NCBI RefSeq assembly: GCF_033568475.1
Contig: NC_133122.1
Coordinates: 182,423,449-182,487,448, forward strand
Reading direction: 5' to 3'
From: Henckelia pumila
Lineage: Eukaryota > Streptophyta > Magnoliopsida > Lamiales > Gesneriaceae
DNA length: 64,000 nt
The notes under the pieces are model-generated. The model worked only from the letters and a program-made list of their open reading frames with translations. It was not told the origin of the DNA and did no database searches. The stretch's first letter is position 1, and each line of letters opens with the position of its first letter. Positions 61,595 through 64,000 of the stretch are shown here, in pieces. The translations under genes and the position numbers were made by a program.

Positions 61595-63487
61595 TGTAAC
61601 GCCCCGATTTTATCTTAATCGACTTTATTTGAGATAATCGGAGATTCCAGAGTTCAAGAGCCGACTTAATTTTGATCAGGGTCCTTTTTACAAATTTCGG
61701 ATTTTTCAGGGACTAAAGTGCAAATATTGAGATTGTTAGATATTTAAGCTTGAGTTGACTTACCTTTTCACTTCATCCCATTCCCCAACACGCCTCCTCC
61801 CTCTCTAGACGCCATGGACGTCTCCTTGAGCTCCCAGATTTCACCCCGAGCACGATCCGTCCGTTAGAATTTATTTCTGAAGGCAGATTAGCGATCACGG
61901 CTGCAAGAGCTTCGTTCTACCGTAAGTATTTCTCCGATCGGATATGTTTTGTTTTTCGGAGGTTGTTAGAATCGATTTAGATTCTAGTATGTTGTTCTTG
62001 GCGGAGTTCTGATCGTTTATTATCTGTCAGTTTTGAATTAGAACGACGTTCGGATTTGTTATGATTTTTGGAAGCCATTTTCGAAAACTTGGATTTTGAG
62101 ATTGATGGGTTGCCTTGTTATTGTTGTTTTGGGCATTGATATGAGGTTATATCGTTATTGAACTGCTGTCTGCATTTTCGGTTTGATCAGATTATAGCCG
62201 TTATGCCGTCGGTTTGAGTTTTGGATTGTTTACCGGTTCGAATTGTTGAGCCAAGCCTTTGTTTGAGTTGTATGTTAATCTCGAGCCTTTATTACTTCTT
62301 GCACAGATTGATTTGAGGCCAGTGGAATTGTGAGATTTCAGCTTTGTTCGACTTGGAGATTGTAGCCGGTTTGGAGCATCGAAGTTGTTGAAAAGAGGTA
62401 TAAGATGACTTAGATTGGAATGAAACGTGTGACTCGAATCCGACTTGATTCGAGTGTTCCGAAGAATCACATACTTGCATGTTATTTGATTATTTGAATT
62501 ATTTGAGTTATGTTTTGAATTTCATTCATCTTGAACATGAATCCTTGATTTGAGTAGCGGGAAGGACGGTCCTTTTGATGATAGACGTTTTGGGGATTAT
62601 ATTGTGAGTGGCCTGGGTGTAGCCGTTTCACCTAGTGCTAGCATACTCCTTATAGTCGCACCAAAGTCTAGAGGATGGAGATACGTAGCACCACCTCGAT
62701 CGGGAGAGTCGGTGAGTCGTTTACGTGATCTCGTCCTCGGGATCCCAAAAGCAAAAGCAGAAATGTTTTGATTATCCGACTTGATAATCCCAGATTTTAA
62801 AGACATGCATTGCATTTATGCATATGAATTGAGTTTTAGACATTCTTGTGGAATTTCATGGTTGTTTTATGAATATCTAGAAGATGATGCATTTCGTTTG
62901 AGATGTTTTTATGATATTGCATGTTTGTCTCTTTTACTGGGAATATTATTCTCACCGGATTATCCGGCTGTTGTCTTGTCTTTGTATGTGTGCTTGGCAA
63001 CAGGTGGGGCAGGACCGAGTCAGAGATCGCATGGCTAGGTGGATGAGTTGATAGAGTGAGGCCTTGTTATTGTAGAAGTCGAATTTGAAATCGAACTTAG
63101 ATTGTATTCGAACTCGATTTATATTTTGGATTTTGGAACTTAGAATTGATGCATGTTCTACTCTTTCTTGTAATTGAATACTTCGTTGTTGGAAAAGTGT
63201 TAGTTGGATCATGTCGGAGCCTTTCCGGGTGTTAGATTGCACTTTTGGAGCCTTTTTTTGAGCTAAAACAGCAGGACATGCGCGCCCGCGCCTGGTGAGG
63301 AGCGCCCGCGCGTTCTGCTCCCTTTCTCGGAGGCCCGGGCAGGGCTGTATGCGCGCCCGCGCCTCGGGTGGCGCGCCCGCGCGTCACCCTGTGTAAAAAA
63401 AAAAAACAACTTTGCTTTTAATCTTAGATCTTGTATGCGTAATTATTGTTTATTCTGTGATTAGATGATTAGAATCGAGGTCTCACA
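61595..63487 (+). mobile_element. Solo LTR, Gypsy type, with perfect TSD
   Basis: 1,893 bp starting TGTAACGCCCC and ending GGTCTCACA. It is flanked by TGTTC on both sides (61590-61594 and 63488-63492). It lies inside the LTR that starts at 60545. There is no interior, so a full element was removed by LTR-LTR recombination. The motif array is at 63280-63387. Confidence 0.88.
63280..63387. repeat. GCGCGCCCGCGC motif array in the solo LTR
   Basis: Four copies or variants of GCGCGCCCGCGC in 108 bp, 100-207 bp before the LTR end. Very high GC and CpG in an otherwise AT-rich LTR. This is the same relative slot as the CTCGAG array in the 9809 LTR. Confidence 0.8.
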
Positions 63488-64000
63488 TGTTCTTTGAAAT
63501 GTTATCGATGATATAGCATTTTTATTCCTCGATTTCAGACTAGTTTTGAAGGCTAACGACTCAAGACTCCGAATTCGAATTGAAGAAGAAGAAGGGAGGT
63601 TTGAAATGCATTTGATCGAATATGTGTTGATGATTTTGACTCGATTCTGAAATGAATGTATTGAACGAAGCTTGATGTGAAGGTTTTGAGATTGCAGTTC
63701 AGATTTGAAGAATTCAGAACAGAAGAAATACGAAGGTAAAAGTGGACTACTATTTGAATGGGATTATAACTCGAGATGGTTTGTATCGAGTTCCCTAAAT
63801 CACATACTTATTTGATTACTTGCTTTTATATGCTCTTCTATGAATTATGGAATGAGTCTTTGATGTTAATGAATGCTATTATGATGATATATGTTGCATT
63901 CATCTTGCAAGACTTATTCTTTGATTTTGAAATGAACGGAAACGTTCGATTAGACGATTTGAGGGATTATATATGTATGGCCTGGGTGGTTGAGTTAGCC

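Larger units (their letters stand above)
60545..64000 (+). repeat. Gypsy-type LTR, interrupted and cut by the window end
   Basis: Starts TGTAAGGCCCG. It is split by the solo LTR at 61595-63487 and resumes at 63493. Block order (CCGTAACTTTTGATCCGAT, later TCCCTAAATCACATAC and GCCTGGGTGG) follows the related LTRs. Its end is beyond the window. Confidence 0.65.

Overview
The window is nuclear DNA of a flowering plant, almost certainly a eudicot. The host genes have plant-specific products (PAD4, a thylakoid-lumen PsbP-domain protein, a NAC factor, a DOG1-like protein) and GT-AG introns in AT-rich surroundings. Most of the rest is nested plant transposons. The species cannot be named from sequence alone.

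Genes. Only four protein genes and one tRNA look like functional host genes. (1) 66-1950 (+): the 3' two exons of a PAD4-type lipase-like immune regulator; its first exon lies left of the window. (2) 3209-6534 (-): a three-exon gene for a chloroplast PsbP-domain protein (PPD2-like), convergent with PAD4; its first intron carries a young deleted Copia element on the opposite strand. (3) 29555-30887 (+): a three-exon NAC factor of the ATAF type. (4) 31729-32574 (-): a single-exon DOG1-like gene, convergent with the NAC gene. (5) 51770-51856 (+): elongator tRNA-Met(CAT) with a 13-nt intron.

Mobile DNA. 7.0-11.9 kb holds two broken LINEs and a 2-kb Gypsy-type LTR. 12.15-26.8 kb is a four-level nest: an AT-rich repeat is split by a hAT transposon (12352-26140), which is split by a solo LTR (14605-25207), which is split by an almost intact Tekay-type Ty3/Gypsy element (16265-23559). 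Target-site duplications (TSDs) support the three insertions. 33.7-46.6 kb is a gag-only LTR element on the minus strand, split by a second, decayed Tekay-type element (34908-42298) and by a small CCCGA-rich element. 46.6-58.3 kb carries foldback elements, MITEs, tandem duplications and microsatellites. 58.3-64 kb is LTR-type sequence, including a solo LTR with a perfect TSD inside another LTR.

Most interesting pattern. Several unrelated LTRs each carry their own short, CpG-rich, often dyad-symmetric motif in multiple copies. In two Tekay-type families the array sits just upstream of the TATA box. In three other LTRs, different motif arrays occupy the same slot about 95-225 bp before the LTR 3' end. 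Copy number differs between the two LTRs of one element, so the arrays change. A second notable structure is a foldback element near 55.4-58.3 kb in which one arm has been amplified into a tandem array of about 560-bp units.
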